Positions 1 through 8,301 of a stretch of DNA of 64,000 bases are shown here, one piece after another. The notes beneath the pieces are model-generated. The model had not been told where the DNA came from. It saw only the letters and a program-made list of their open reading frames with translations, and ran no database searches. Location: positions 124,001 through 188,000 of the forward strand of contig NZ_JARGDO010000005.1 of NCBI RefSeq assembly GCF_029211185.1. The letters run 5' to 3'. This DNA comes from Tessaracoccus caeni. Its GTDB lineage: Bacteria; Actinomycetota; Actinomycetes; Propionibacteriales; Propionibacteriaceae. The translations under genes were made by a program, and so were the position numbers. Every line of letters begins with the position of its first letter. Within the stretch, counting starts at the first letter, position 1.

Positions 1-684
1 GACGTCGATGGCCACGCCTGAGCCGCGCGCGATGTGGCCGAGATCCTGCAGCAGGCCGTCGGAGACGTCCATCAGCGCGGTGGCGCCGGCCTCCGCCGCG
101 ACGACCCCCTGGCCGTAGGGCACGCTCGGGCACAGCTGCTCCGCGACGGCGTCCTTAGGCGAGCGGAAGCCGCGCATCAGCGTCGCCAGGCCGGCGCCGG
201 CCATGCCGAGCGTGCCGCAGTAGGCCACCACGTCGCCGGCTTTGGCACCGGTGCGGGTCAGCGGCGCGCGCCCTTGGAGATCGCCGACGGCGGTGCCCGA
301 GATGCAGACGATCGACGACGAACTCATGTCACCGCCCACCAGGCTCACCCCGGCGCGCTCGCATTCGGCGCGTACGCCCTTGGTGAACTCGCTCACCCAG
401 CGCGGATCCTGACTCTTGGGAAACGCCAGGGTGACGACGATCGACGACGGCTTGGCGCCCATCGCCTCCACGTCGGAGACGTTCACCGCCACCGTCTTGC
501 GGCCCACGGCCTCGGCCGACGACCATTGCTGCTTGAAGTGCACGCCCTCGATCAGGGCGTCGGTGGTGATCGCCACGTCGCCGCTCAGGCGCAGCACCGC
601 GCAGTCGTCGCCGGGGCCCAGCACCACGTCGTCGCCTTGCGGCAGCTCGTGGGTGATCTCGTCGATCAGGTCGAACTCGCCCAT
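1..684 (-). CDS. thiL: Thiamine-monophosphate kinase, 3' end cut off by the window
   Basis: ThiL phosphorylates thiamine monophosphate to thiamine diphosphate with ATP in the cytoplasm. The visible 228 codons run from ATG at 684 to the window edge with no stop, so the last third is missing. The N-terminus carries the family pattern GDDCAVL followed by TTDALIEGVHF, then GGDMSSS and a MDVSDGL motif near the cut edge, all metal/ATP-site sequences of the PurM/ThiL fold. AAGGACGAG lies about 7 bases before the ATG and sets the start. It follows ddl on the same strand with a 22-base gap, so the two are probably co-transcribed. Confidence 0.93.
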   Translation of the reverse strand, partial: MGEFDLIDEITHELPQGDDVVLGPGDDCAVLRLSGDVAITTDALIEGVHFKQQWSSAEAVGRKTVAVNVSDVEAMGAKPSSIVVTLAFPKSQDPRWVSEFTKGVRAECERAGVSLVGGDMSSSSIVCISGTAVGDLQGRAPLTRTGAKAGDVVAYCGTLGMAGAGLATLMRGFRSPKDAVAEQLCPSVPYGQGVVAAEAGATALMDVSDGLLQDLGHIARGSGVAIDV

Positions 685-706
685 CTCGGTCTCGTCCTTC
701 CCTGGA

Positions 707-1819
707 TCAGCGCAGGCCGACGGGGCGCTCCAGCGCCAGGTCGATCAGCGCGGCCACCAGGTCGGGGTAGGTCATGCCGGAGACCTGCCAGAGCGTCGGG
801 AACATCGAGATCTGGGTGAAGCCCGGCATGGTGTTGACCTCGTTGATGAAGATCTCGTCGCCGGAGACGAAGAAATCGGCGCGCACCAGGCCCTCGGCGT
901 CGACCGCAAGATAGGCCTGCTTTGCCAGCTCCTGAAGCCTCGTCGAGAGCGCCTCGTCCAGCACGGCGGGCGCATCCAGGGCGGCGCCGTTCTCGTCGAA
1001 GTACTTGGCCTCGTAGTCGTAGAAGCCGTCATCCGCCTGCACCCGGATCTCGCCGATCACGGACGCGACGCAGCCGTCGGGATTCTCGGGCGCGCCCAGC
1101 ACGGCGCACTCCAGCTCGCGCGCGCCGACGAAGCCCTGCTCCACCACCACCTTCGGGTCGAAGCGCTGGGCCTCGGCGATGGCAGCGTCCAGCTCCGAGG
1201 GATCGGCGACGCGGCTGATGCCGATCGAGGAGCCGCCGCGGGAGGGCTTCACGAAGAGCGGGTAGGTGAGCTGGTTGATCTCGGCCAGCACCTCGTCGCG
1301 ATGATGCCGCAGACGATGCGCGGACGCCGCGACGTAGGGCCACACCGGCAGCCCGGCCGCCTCGAAGGCGACCTTCATGAAGTGCTTGTCCATGCCGATC
1401 GCCGACGCGGCCACGCCGCTGCCGACGTAGCGGATGCCCATCATCTCGAACAGCCCCTGGATGGTGCCGTCCTCGCCGTACGGCCCGTGCAGCAGCGCGA
1501 ACGCCACATCGACGCCGTGGATGTCGACCAACCGTTCACCGTTGCGGGTGGCCACCTGGCAGCCGTCGGGGCCGACCATCCAGACCGCGTCATGGTCGGG
1601 CTCGGTCACCTCCGGCGGGGCACCGTCGACGATGCGGTAATCCGCGATGTCCTCCAGCGACACCTGGCACCAACGGCCGGACTTGGCGATGCCGACGCCC
1701 ACCACGTCGTAGCGGTCCTGATCGATCGCCCGCAGCACGCTGGCGGCCGTCAGACACGACACGCCGTGCTCTGGCGACTGGCCGCCGAAGATCAATGCGA
1801 CGCGGATGCGCTGGCCCAT
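707..1819 (-). CDS. ddl: D-alanine--D-alanine ligase
   Basis: Joins two D-alanines with ATP to supply the dipeptide for peptidoglycan precursors. The 370-residue protein has the full family layout: an N-terminal domain starting RVALIFGGQSPEHGVS, a central ATP-grasp domain with YPLFVKPSRGGSSIGIS, and a C-terminal catalytic end with FINEVNTMPGFTQISMFP. The Asn-Thr-Met-Pro-Gly stretch supplies metal and substrate contacts. Length is normal for the family. A GGAGGACC sequence stands just before the ATG at 1819. It leads a minus-strand pair with thiL and follows plsC after about 45 bases. Confidence 0.96.
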   Translation of the reverse strand: MGQRIRVALIFGGQSPEHGVSCLTAASVLRAIDQDRYDVVGVGIAKSGRWCQVSLEDIADYRIVDGAPPEVTEPDHDAVWMVGPDGCQVATRNGERLVDIHGVDVAFALLHGPYGEDGTIQGLFEMMGIRYVGSGVAASAIGMDKHFMKVAFEAAGLPVWPYVAASAHRLRHHRDEVLAEINQLTYPLFVKPSRGGSSIGISRVADPSELDAAIAEAQRFDPKVVVEQGFVGARELECAVLGAPENPDGCVASVIGEIRVQADDGFYDYEAKYFDENGAALDAPAVLDEALSTRLQELAKQAYLAVDAEGLVRADFFVSGDEIFINEVNTMPGFTQISMFPTLWQVSGMTYPDLVAALIDLALERPVGLR

Positions 1820-1864
1820 GTGGTCCTCCCTCAGATGTCCGCCGGACAGCCTATAAGAAGAGTA

Positions 1865-2641
1865 TTAAGGTCGCGTCACGCGGGCCCCCACCCGCGCGTC
1901 GTAGCGGCCCTCGGGCGCAGGGAAGCCGCGGATCTCGGAGACCATCGCGGTCAGGGTGTCGAGGATCACCTCGGTGACCTCGAGCTGGGCCTCTTTGTCG
2001 GTGCGACCGGCCCAGGGAGACAGGTCGATGGGGTCGCCGGCCTCGATGTAGACGTCCTTGCGTTTGCCGAAGAGCCGACGGAACTCCAGCTTCTTCTGCC
2101 CCAGCACCAGGTTGGTGCCCGACTGCGCCACCGGGATCAGCGGCACGCCCGTCGTCAGCGCGAGGTGGGCGGCGCCGAGACGCGCGGTCATGGGCCAGCC
2201 GTCGGGGTCGGCGGTGATGGTGCCCTCGGGGAACATCGCCACCAGGTCGCCGGCCTCCAGCGCCTGCTCCGCCGCGATCAGGGCGTCCCTGGCGCGATCT
2301 GTGTTGCGGTAGACGGGGATCTGGCGGCACTTGCGTGCGATCCAGCCGAGCACCGGGATGCGGAAGATGTCGGACTTGCCGAGGAAGCGCGGCCACCGGC
2401 CCGAGTAGATGAGGTACTCGCCCAGCGCGAGCGCGTCGAAGTTGGAGAGGTGGTTGGACACCACCAGCACGCCGCCGCCCTTCGGGATCGTCTCCTGGTT
2501 GCGCCAGTGCCGCACCGACACCAGCGGCACGACGGCGCGGGCGAAGGCCAGCACCGCTCGGTACACCACGGACACGCGCTCGTTGTTCACCCGCCGCACG
2601 GGCAGGCGCCACGACTCATTCTCACCAGACATCCCGGGCAT
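1865..2641 (-). CDS. plsC: 1-acyl-sn-glycerol-3-phosphate acyltransferase
   Basis: Transfers an acyl chain to lysophosphatidic acid in membrane phospholipid synthesis. The sequence has the HX4D motif as NHLSNFD about 70 residues in and the substrate motif MFPEGTIT near the middle, both diagnostic of the PlsC/LPLAT family. I choose the ATG at 2641, with AGGA about 7 bases upstream, giving about 258 residues. The ATG at 2632 is equally possible, and the reading frame is open further upstream to 2725 without family similarity. It diverges from the plus-strand gene at 2755, so the roughly 110-bp gap must hold both promoters. Confidence 0.9.
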   Translation of the reverse strand: MPGMSGENESWRLPVRRVNNERVSVVYRAVLAFARAVVPLVSVRHWRNQETIPKGGGVLVVSNHLSNFDALALGEYLIYSGRWPRFLGKSDIFRIPVLGWIARKCRQIPVYRNTDRARDALIAAEQALEAGDLVAMFPEGTITADPDGWPMTARLGAAHLALTTGVPLIPVAQSGTNLVLGQKKLEFRRLFGKRKDVYIEAGDPIDLSPWAGRTDKEAQLEVTEVILDTLTAMVSEIRGFPAPEGRYDARVGARVTRP

Positions 2642-2754
2642 TCTTTCATCCTGGGCGGCCCATCGTCGCCGCAACTTCCGCATTCCCTCGGCCTCGAGAG
2701 ATTGGGCGGCCCCACTACTATTCACAGCACAGACCGCCGCCGAAAGGAGGGGCC

Positions 2755-3489
2755 GTGCTCGTGGCGTCCCACATCGCGCTGGAGATCCCCGACCTCCTCG
2801 ACTGGTCGGCGGGCGGGGTGGTCAATCCCCGCTTCGCGCCGCTGGAGGAGCTGCCCGGCTTGGGCGCCGTCGCGCGACTGCACCTGATGGATCTGCTGAT
2901 CGACGAGGACACCAGCGTCAAGCGCCGCCAGCGGATGCTGACCGCGCGAGCGCACCTGGCCACCCGGTCGTGGCGCCCGCTCGGCGACGATGCCGCGCGT
3001 CCCACCGATCCCGGCCGACTCCGCGACCAGTTCCGCGGACGACTGCCCGAGGCGATGTGCCTGTCGCTGCTCGTCGAGGCGACGATCGACGGTCCCTTCG
3101 CGCCCTTCCAGATCTCGATCCCGCCCGAGACCTTGGAGGCCGCCCTGCGCCAGTTCGCCTCCGATCTGGGCGCGCCCCGGATGTGGGCCGACGCGGCGCT
3201 GGCCGCCGTCAAAGACACCGAGCCGCCGCGGATCGCCGTCGGGACCGGCGAGATCGACGAGAAGCTCCGGCAGTTGCACGCCGTCGCGGTGGCCAAGATG
3301 AGGCTGCGCCCCGCGACGCCCGTCACCGAGATCGAGTATCTGCGGCAGCTGCGCTCCGGGCTGGAGAACGACCTCACGGTCCATTCCCTGGTGGACGATC
3401 CGCGCACGGCACCGGCCCGGGAGATCAAGGGCCGGATCAAGGCGGTCTCGGGCATCCTCAAGCAACTCGAGAAGGAGACGCGACGGTGA
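2755..3489 (+). CDS. Uncharacterised protein leading a GTPase operon
   Basis: I do not recognise this 244-residue protein. It has no signal peptide or membrane segment and is rich in charged helices; the last 40 residues are very basic and probably form an alpha-helical or coiled end. AAGGAGGGG just upstream supports GTG at 2755; GTG at 2761 is an alternative. Its stop codon overlaps the GTG start of the next gene in a GTGA, and that gene overlaps the third by one base. The three are therefore one transcript, and this protein is likely a partner or regulator of the two GTPases. That role is inference from linkage only. Confidence 0.75.
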   Translation: MLVASHIALEIPDLLDWSAGGVVNPRFAPLEELPGLGAVARLHLMDLLIDEDTSVKRRQRMLTARAHLATRSWRPLGDDAARPTDPGRLRDQFRGRLPEAMCLSLLVEATIDGPFAPFQISIPPETLEAALRQFASDLGAPRMWADAALAAVKDTEPPRIAVGTGEIDEKLRQLHAVAVAKMRLRPATPVTEIEYLRQLRSGLENDLTVHSLVDDPRTAPAREIKGRIKAVSGILKQLEKETRR

Positions 3490-4601
3490 CCCAGGACAAA
3501 GCGGTGGCCGGCAAGTCGACGCAGGACAAGCTGCTGGCTGCCTGGAAGTCGGCCGATCTCTCCCGCTACAACCTCGCGGTGCTCGGCGGCACCGGCGTCG
3601 GTAAATCCACCTTGATCAACGCGGTCTTCGGCGTCGACCTGGCGGTCACCGGCGTCGGCTCGCCGGTCACCAAGGGCGTGCAATATCACGCGCCGAAGGA
3701 CGCGACGCTGGGCCTCTACGACTTCGAGGGGGCTGAGAGCTTCGCGACGCTCGGGCAGTTCGTCGCAGGCTTCGCCAAGGTCTACCGGCAGCGCATCGAG
3801 GCCCACCCGTCGCAGGCCATCCACGGCGTGTGGTTGTGCATCAAGGCCTCCGACCGTCGCTTCGACGATCAGCAGAAGGCGCTCGTCGCGCAGCTCACCG
3901 GGATGGGCCTGCCGGTGGTGCTGGTGGTCACCCAGACGCCATGGAAGCCCGAGCTCGGGTACTCGCGCGACGCCAAGGAGTTCCTGTCCTACTTGACCGG
4001 CCTCCGACTGCCCATCGTGGGCGGTCAGCCGGTTCCCGTCGCGGCGCTCGACGACCCCTTCACCGGCGCCCGCCGCCACGGCCTGGACGCGTTGGTGCGC
4101 GCCACGGAATCGGCCGCGCCGCAGGGTCAGCAGGCTGCCTTCGCCGCGGCCCAGCGGATCGACATCGAGCTGAAGCGCAAGGCCGCCCAACGCGTGATCG
4201 CGATGGCCACCGCCGCCGCAGCCGGCATCGGCGCGGCCCCCATCCCCATCCCCGACGCCCTCCCACTGGCCGGGGTGCAGACCGAGATGATGCGCCGGAT
4301 CACCACCATCTACAACGTCCCGTTGGGCCCTGAGGCCGTCTCGACGCTGCTCGGCCAACTCCTGACGCAGTGGCTCGGGCGGTTGGCAGCCACCAACCTG
4401 CTCAAGTTCGTGCCGGGGGCGGGCACCGCGATCAACGCGTCGGTCGCGGGCACCCTCACCGGTGGCCTCGGCGCCGCCTGGCAGACGCTGTGCGAGCGCG
4501 ACGCCAAGGGCGAGATCGAGATCGGCACTCTGATCAAGGACAACCAGCTCACGGGGATGATGTTCGGCCTGTTCCGCGACTTCGTCTTGAAGAAGCGATA
4601 G
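3486..4601 (+). CDS. Era-like GTPase with C-terminal DUF697-like domain
   Basis: A 371-residue predicted GTP-binding protein. Residues about 25-60 hold the P-loop GGTGVGKST and a switch-like SPVTKG; DFEGAE lies where the G3 DxxG motif is expected. The usual base-recognition NKxD is replaced by TQTPW, as seen in some YcjX/DUF697-type relatives. The C-terminal third is hydrophobic and carries a PIPIPDALPLAGVQ segment typical of DUF697, a membrane-associating domain. GTG start overlaps the upstream stop (GTGA at 3486). The following gene is a shorter paralogue lacking the C-terminal domain. The cellular role is unknown. Confidence 0.85.
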   Translation: MTQDKAVAGKSTQDKLLAAWKSADLSRYNLAVLGGTGVGKSTLINAVFGVDLAVTGVGSPVTKGVQYHAPKDATLGLYDFEGAESFATLGQFVAGFAKVYRQRIEAHPSQAIHGVWLCIKASDRRFDDQQKALVAQLTGMGLPVVLVVTQTPWKPELGYSRDAKEFLSYLTGLRLPIVGGQPVPVAALDDPFTGARRHGLDALVRATESAAPQGQQAAFAAAQRIDIELKRKAAQRVIAMATAAAAGIGAAPIPIPDALPLAGVQTEMMRRITTIYNVPLGPEAVSTLLGQLLTQWLGRLAATNLLKFVPGAGTAINASVAGTLTGGLGAAWQTLCERDAKGEIEIGTLIKDNQLTGMMFGLFRDFVLKKR

Positions 4602-5230
4602 TGGCGTCGCTCTGGTCCCGGTTCCGCGGTCGACGTCGACAACCCGAACGGCCCCGTCGCACCAACGTCGCCGTGATCGGCGCCACGGGCGTCGGCAAGT
4701 CCACGCTGATCAACGCGGTGGTGGGCAGCGAGCAGGCCTCCGCAGGGATCGGCGCTCCGGTCACCAAGGGACTGTGGTTCTACGAGACGCCCGACGGCCG
4801 GTTGGGGCTCTACGACTTCGAGGGCGCCGAGTCGTTCACTGAACTGCGACGCTTCGTCCGCAACCTGTCGGTGATCGCCGACGAACGCGCTGCCGAAGGC
4901 CCCGACCACGCCATCCACGGCTACTGGCTGTGTCTCAAGGCCTCCGATCGTCGTTTCGACGATCAGCAGATCGAGCTGGTCCGCGAGCTGGCCAAGCAGC
5001 GGTGTCCCATCTGGCTGGTTCTCACCCAGACCCCGTGGCGGCCCGACAAGGGATTCCCCGACGACGTGGTGGAGTTCCTCTCGCACCTCACCCTGTTGCG
5101 GCTGCCGATCGTCGGCGGGCGGCCGTTCCCCGTCGCCGCGATGGACGACGAGTTCGCCGGCACCGCGCAGTACGGCATCGACGCTCTCACCCAGTCCGCT
5201 CTGGGGTACCGTCCTCCGCTGCGTAAGTAG
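4601..5230 (+). CDS. Short Era-like GTPase, paralogue of the preceding gene
   Basis: A 209-residue GTPase domain closely related to the N-terminal half of its upstream neighbour. Both share the P-loop (here GATGVGKST), LGLYDFEGAES, the block KASDRRFDDQQ, TQTPW in place of NKxD, and RLPIVGG. It ends where the neighbour begins its hydrophobic DUF697-like domain, so it is probably soluble. GTG at 4601 shares one base with the upstream TAG. The 3' end overlaps the convergent helicase gene by 44 bases. The pair looks like a tandem duplication followed by loss of the C-terminal domain, or the reverse. Confidence 0.85.
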   Translation: MASLWSRFRGRRRQPERPRRTNVAVIGATGVGKSTLINAVVGSEQASAGIGAPVTKGLWFYETPDGRLGLYDFEGAESFTELRRFVRNLSVIADERAAEGPDHAIHGYWLCLKASDRRFDDQQIELVRELAKQRCPIWLVLTQTPWRPDKGFPDDVVEFLSHLTLLRLPIVGGRPFPVAAMDDEFAGTAQYGIDALTQSALGYRPPLRK

Positions 5231-8042
5231 GAGCGGCGAGTTCCGCGTCGAGGGCGGCGACGATCCGGGCGACCTCGCCGCTACCCGTGGTCGGCAGGGG
5301 CAGCAGGCGCAGCCCCTGGCTGGCGCAGATCTCCTCCTTGAGCCGATCCCGGGCCTGTTGCACCGGATCGTTCTGGTGGAAGGCGAATCCGTTCACCTCG
5401 ATCGCCAGCAGGGCGCGGTTCGTCGTCTTGTTGTGAATGAGGAAGTCCACGTGCGAGGCCCGGTTGACGAACGCCACCTGCGGCGGGGAAAGTCGCTGGG
5501 GCTTCACGATGAGGTGCCGCAGCCGGACATGGGCATGAACGGCCAGCTGCGAATACTCGGGCCGTTCCAAGATCTCGTGAAGCACTGTCCAGATGATGTC
5601 CTCCGACTTGTAATCCATCTCTCCACGGAGCCGCTGAGCGAGCGGCTTCAGGTGGCGTGAGTACTCGCGGTAGAGCAGGTCGAAGACAGAGATGACGGTC
5701 TCGTTGATCTGGTCGTTGTTCGGATACCGGTAGCGGATGTAGTCGGCCAGGTCACGAAGGTTCCTGGCTCTGGGCGGGTTCTTGTGATGGGCGACGAGAA
5801 CGAACTCCTCGACCGCGCGCGACACGGCGACGTTGATCAGATGCGCGCCATCAGCGAAACCAGCCGCAATCGCGCCCTGGCGGGTTCCGTCGAGCACGGC
5901 CGACATGATCACGATGTCCTTCTCCCTGCCTTGGAACTTGTGCACCGTATCGACCTCGGTGCCCTGGTCGAGCAGATCCTCCGCCTGGCCAAGGGCATCG
6001 GTGATAGTGCCCACCTGCCGCCGATACGGCGTGACGATGCCGATCCGGTGGGGATCCACGCCGTGGAAATGCTCTGGCAAGATCGTCTTCGCCACGAGCT
6101 CGGCCTCGCGTTGATTGATGTTGCCACCCTGGCGAAGGTGCCGCATGTGCTCGCCAGGCGGGGTGCGGATGACCCTGAGCGGATCGTTGCCGGTCCTGCC
6201 CCAGGTGAAAGGGATGAGCTGATCGCCATAGAACTTCTTGTTGCAGAACCCGATGATGTCCGGGTGGCAGCGGTAGTGCTCGCGCAGCAGGGTGCGGGGC
6301 AGCGCGTCGCCGTGCAACGCCACCAGCGAGGTGAGGATGCTGTGCTGGTCATAGGCGAAGGCCGGGTGCGGTGCCTCTCCGGCGCGGCGGGCCGCATCGA
6401 GGTTGGCGATCTGGGGCAGTTGCCGCTCGTCGCCCACGACGATCAACGTGCGGCAGCACGACAGGGCCAGCGCCGCGGCCAGCAGATCGACCTGCGACGC
6501 CTCGTCGATGATGAGGTAGTCGAGCAGGTGGTTGGAGGGAAGGTTCCTCTTGAGCGAATGACAGGTGCTCAGGATCACCGGATAGTCCTGAGTGAAGGCC
6601 GAGAACTGTGATCGGTAGCCGTCCGCGTCGTAGATCCGCGACGTCGTGCCCGCGTAGCGACGGTGAAGCGCGGCGTGCAGGGCCTGCTCGGAGAGCCGAC
6701 GGTGGGTCGCGGCGAGCGAGGTGAACTGTCCGCTTTCCAGGTCGGCCTCGCCCTGCGCGATCTCTCGTTCGAGTTCCTCGACGCGCTTGCGGTAGAAGGC
6801 GCGCTGCAGTTGCAGCACGGTCTGGGTATCGTCGGGATCCAGAAAGCGCGTCGACCCATAGCGGAAGTACCCGCGAACGCGAGCGATCAGGCGCTCGACG
6901 GCGCCGGCCCGCTGATGGACGTGCTCGGACTCCGCGAGGTACTGCACGACGCGCTCGGACGAGCGGCTGAGCAGAGGAAGATCGTCCAACTCGGGGAGAG
7001 CCTCGTCACCGATGCGCTCCTCGAAGTGGCGCTGCTCGACGCGATAGGCGGCGGCCCGCTCCTTGAGCTCGGCGACGCGTCGATCACGCTGCTGCAGCGA
7101 CCCCAACCGGTTGGCGAGAACGGCGAGCTCCCTGGGATCGACGTCACCAGGCGGCGGCTGGGAGCGGAACTGCTCGACCTCCTGGTTCCGCGCCCCCTGT
7201 CCCTCGCAGAAGGCACCGATCCGGTTCTTGTTGCCCAGGGCAGCGGCCATGAAACCGACGCCGTGCTTGTCCAGCCTGTCGCGCACGTTGTCGACCGCCG
7301 CGTTGTTGAACGAGACCACCCCCACCGTCGCGCCCGGTTCCACGACGATGTTGGCGATCAGGTTGAGGATCGTCTGGGTCTTACCGGTGCCGGGCGGGCC
7401 GTCGATGACCGCGATGGGGTGCGTCAGCGCGCTGAGCACGGCGTCGCGCTGGCTGGGGTTGAAGGAGAACGGGAAGAGCGTCGCCTCCAGGACATCGGCC
7501 GGCAGTCCGCGCGGCGCAATCGGTTCACCCGAGAGGTAGCGGGCCAGCGCACTGTCCCCGTGGACGCGTCGCATGGCCCCATAGGCCCTGCGGAGGGGAT
7601 CATCGTCGGGAAGGGCGGCGACGAGACGTCGGAGGTAGGCAAGGACGTCCGCACCGCGTCCCGGCTCCACGCAGGCGCGCAGTTCGACGTCCTCCGCGGG
7701 ATGGGTCTGGTAGCTCTCGGTGCCGGTGTCAGGGTCGACGGTGAACACGCGCAGCCAGCTCTCGCCCGAGTCGTCGAAGCGCCAGACCTCCGTCGCGTGC
7801 TCCTCGACCAGGCCCTGGACGACGATCAGGTGGGTGTCGGCAGTCGCGACGAGAACCGGATTCTGAAGCGCGCGGAAGCCGTCCGGCGCGACGCGATACT
7901 CGGTCGCGCCCGCCTTTGTCGGCAGCGTCACGCGGAACACGTGCCCGTCGAACCGATAGCCCAGGCACGCAGCGGTCTTGTCCTCGAACGCGGGGCTCTG
8001 CCGGAACTTGACCAGGATCGCCACCTGGCGCGGGTCGTACAC
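5187..8042 (-). CDS. Large SF1 helicase with C-terminal PD-(D/E)XK nuclease-like domain
   Basis: A 951-residue predicted DNA or RNA helicase. The first 210 residues are an uncharacterised domain; Walker A is IDGPPGTGKTQT, Walker B is IIDEASQ, and the late helicase motifs include DTVHKFQGREKDIV and VAVSRA, all of the UPF1/AAA_11-AAA_12 superfamily-1 type. A long helical insertion sits between Walker A and B. The last 100 residues contain VDFLIHN followed by LLAIEVNGFAFHQ, which looks like the Asp and Glu-X-X core of a restriction-endonuclease-like fold (DUF2726 type). GTG at 8042 follows GGGAGGTGA. Repair or anti-phage defence are both possible roles; the sequence does not decide. Confidence 0.85.
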   Translation of the reverse strand: MYDPRQVAILVKFRQSPAFEDKTAACLGYRFDGHVFRVTLPTKAGATEYRVAPDGFRALQNPVLVATADTHLIVVQGLVEEHATEVWRFDDSGESWLRVFTVDPDTGTESYQTHPAEDVELRACVEPGRGADVLAYLRRLVAALPDDDPLRRAYGAMRRVHGDSALARYLSGEPIAPRGLPADVLEATLFPFSFNPSQRDAVLSALTHPIAVIDGPPGTGKTQTILNLIANIVVEPGATVGVVSFNNAAVDNVRDRLDKHGVGFMAAALGNKNRIGAFCEGQGARNQEVEQFRSQPPPGDVDPRELAVLANRLGSLQQRDRRVAELKERAAAYRVEQRHFEERIGDEALPELDDLPLLSRSSERVVQYLAESEHVHQRAGAVERLIARVRGYFRYGSTRFLDPDDTQTVLQLQRAFYRKRVEELEREIAQGEADLESGQFTSLAATHRRLSEQALHAALHRRYAGTTSRIYDADGYRSQFSAFTQDYPVILSTCHSLKRNLPSNHLLDYLIIDEASQVDLLAAALALSCCRTLIVVGDERQLPQIANLDAARRAGEAPHPAFAYDQHSILTSLVALHGDALPRTLLREHYRCHPDIIGFCNKKFYGDQLIPFTWGRTGNDPLRVIRTPPGEHMRHLRQGGNINQREAELVAKTILPEHFHGVDPHRIGIVTPYRRQVGTITDALGQAEDLLDQGTEVDTVHKFQGREKDIVIMSAVLDGTRQGAIAAGFADGAHLINVAVSRAVEEFVLVAHHKNPPRARNLRDLADYIRYRYPNNDQINETVISVFDLLYREYSRHLKPLAQRLRGEMDYKSEDIIWTVLHEILERPEYSQLAVHAHVRLRHLIVKPQRLSPPQVAFVNRASHVDFLIHNKTTNRALLAIEVNGFAFHQNDPVQQARDRLKEEICASQGLRLLPLPTTGSGEVARIVAALDAELAAPTYAAEDGTPERTG

Positions 8043-8301
8043 GGCCTCACCTCCCAGGGCAGACGGCTGAGAATTCCACTCTAGAACCCCCTCGAACGGG
8101 AATGGAGATCGATCGTGGAGATTGTCCGAGGGTTCCCGACGGCCGCCCACGACGCCTCGGACGGCCTGTCACGAGATTGATACAGCACAACGAGTAAATC
8201 GAAACGCCACTGTTCCTTGCATCGAATCCGCGCGTCATAGCGTCATTCGCATCCGGCGACCCCCAGCCGGCCCTCCTTCCCTCTCCCCCTCGGAGGCAGC
8301 G
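8043..8301. other. Divergent intergenic region, nothing specific identified
   Basis: A 259-bp gap separates the divergent helicase and symporter starts. It must carry both promoters. I see no strong inverted repeat, RNA gene or small coding sequence; the only clear element is the GGAGG ribosome site directly before the symporter ATG. Confidence 0.5.

Noticed and set aside
416-2887. Long plus-strand reading frame of about 820 codons opposite thiL, ddl and plsC
   Set aside because: It is a high-GC shadow of real minus-strand genes whose proteins have clear motifs; its translation is low-complexity Arg/His/Gly-rich.
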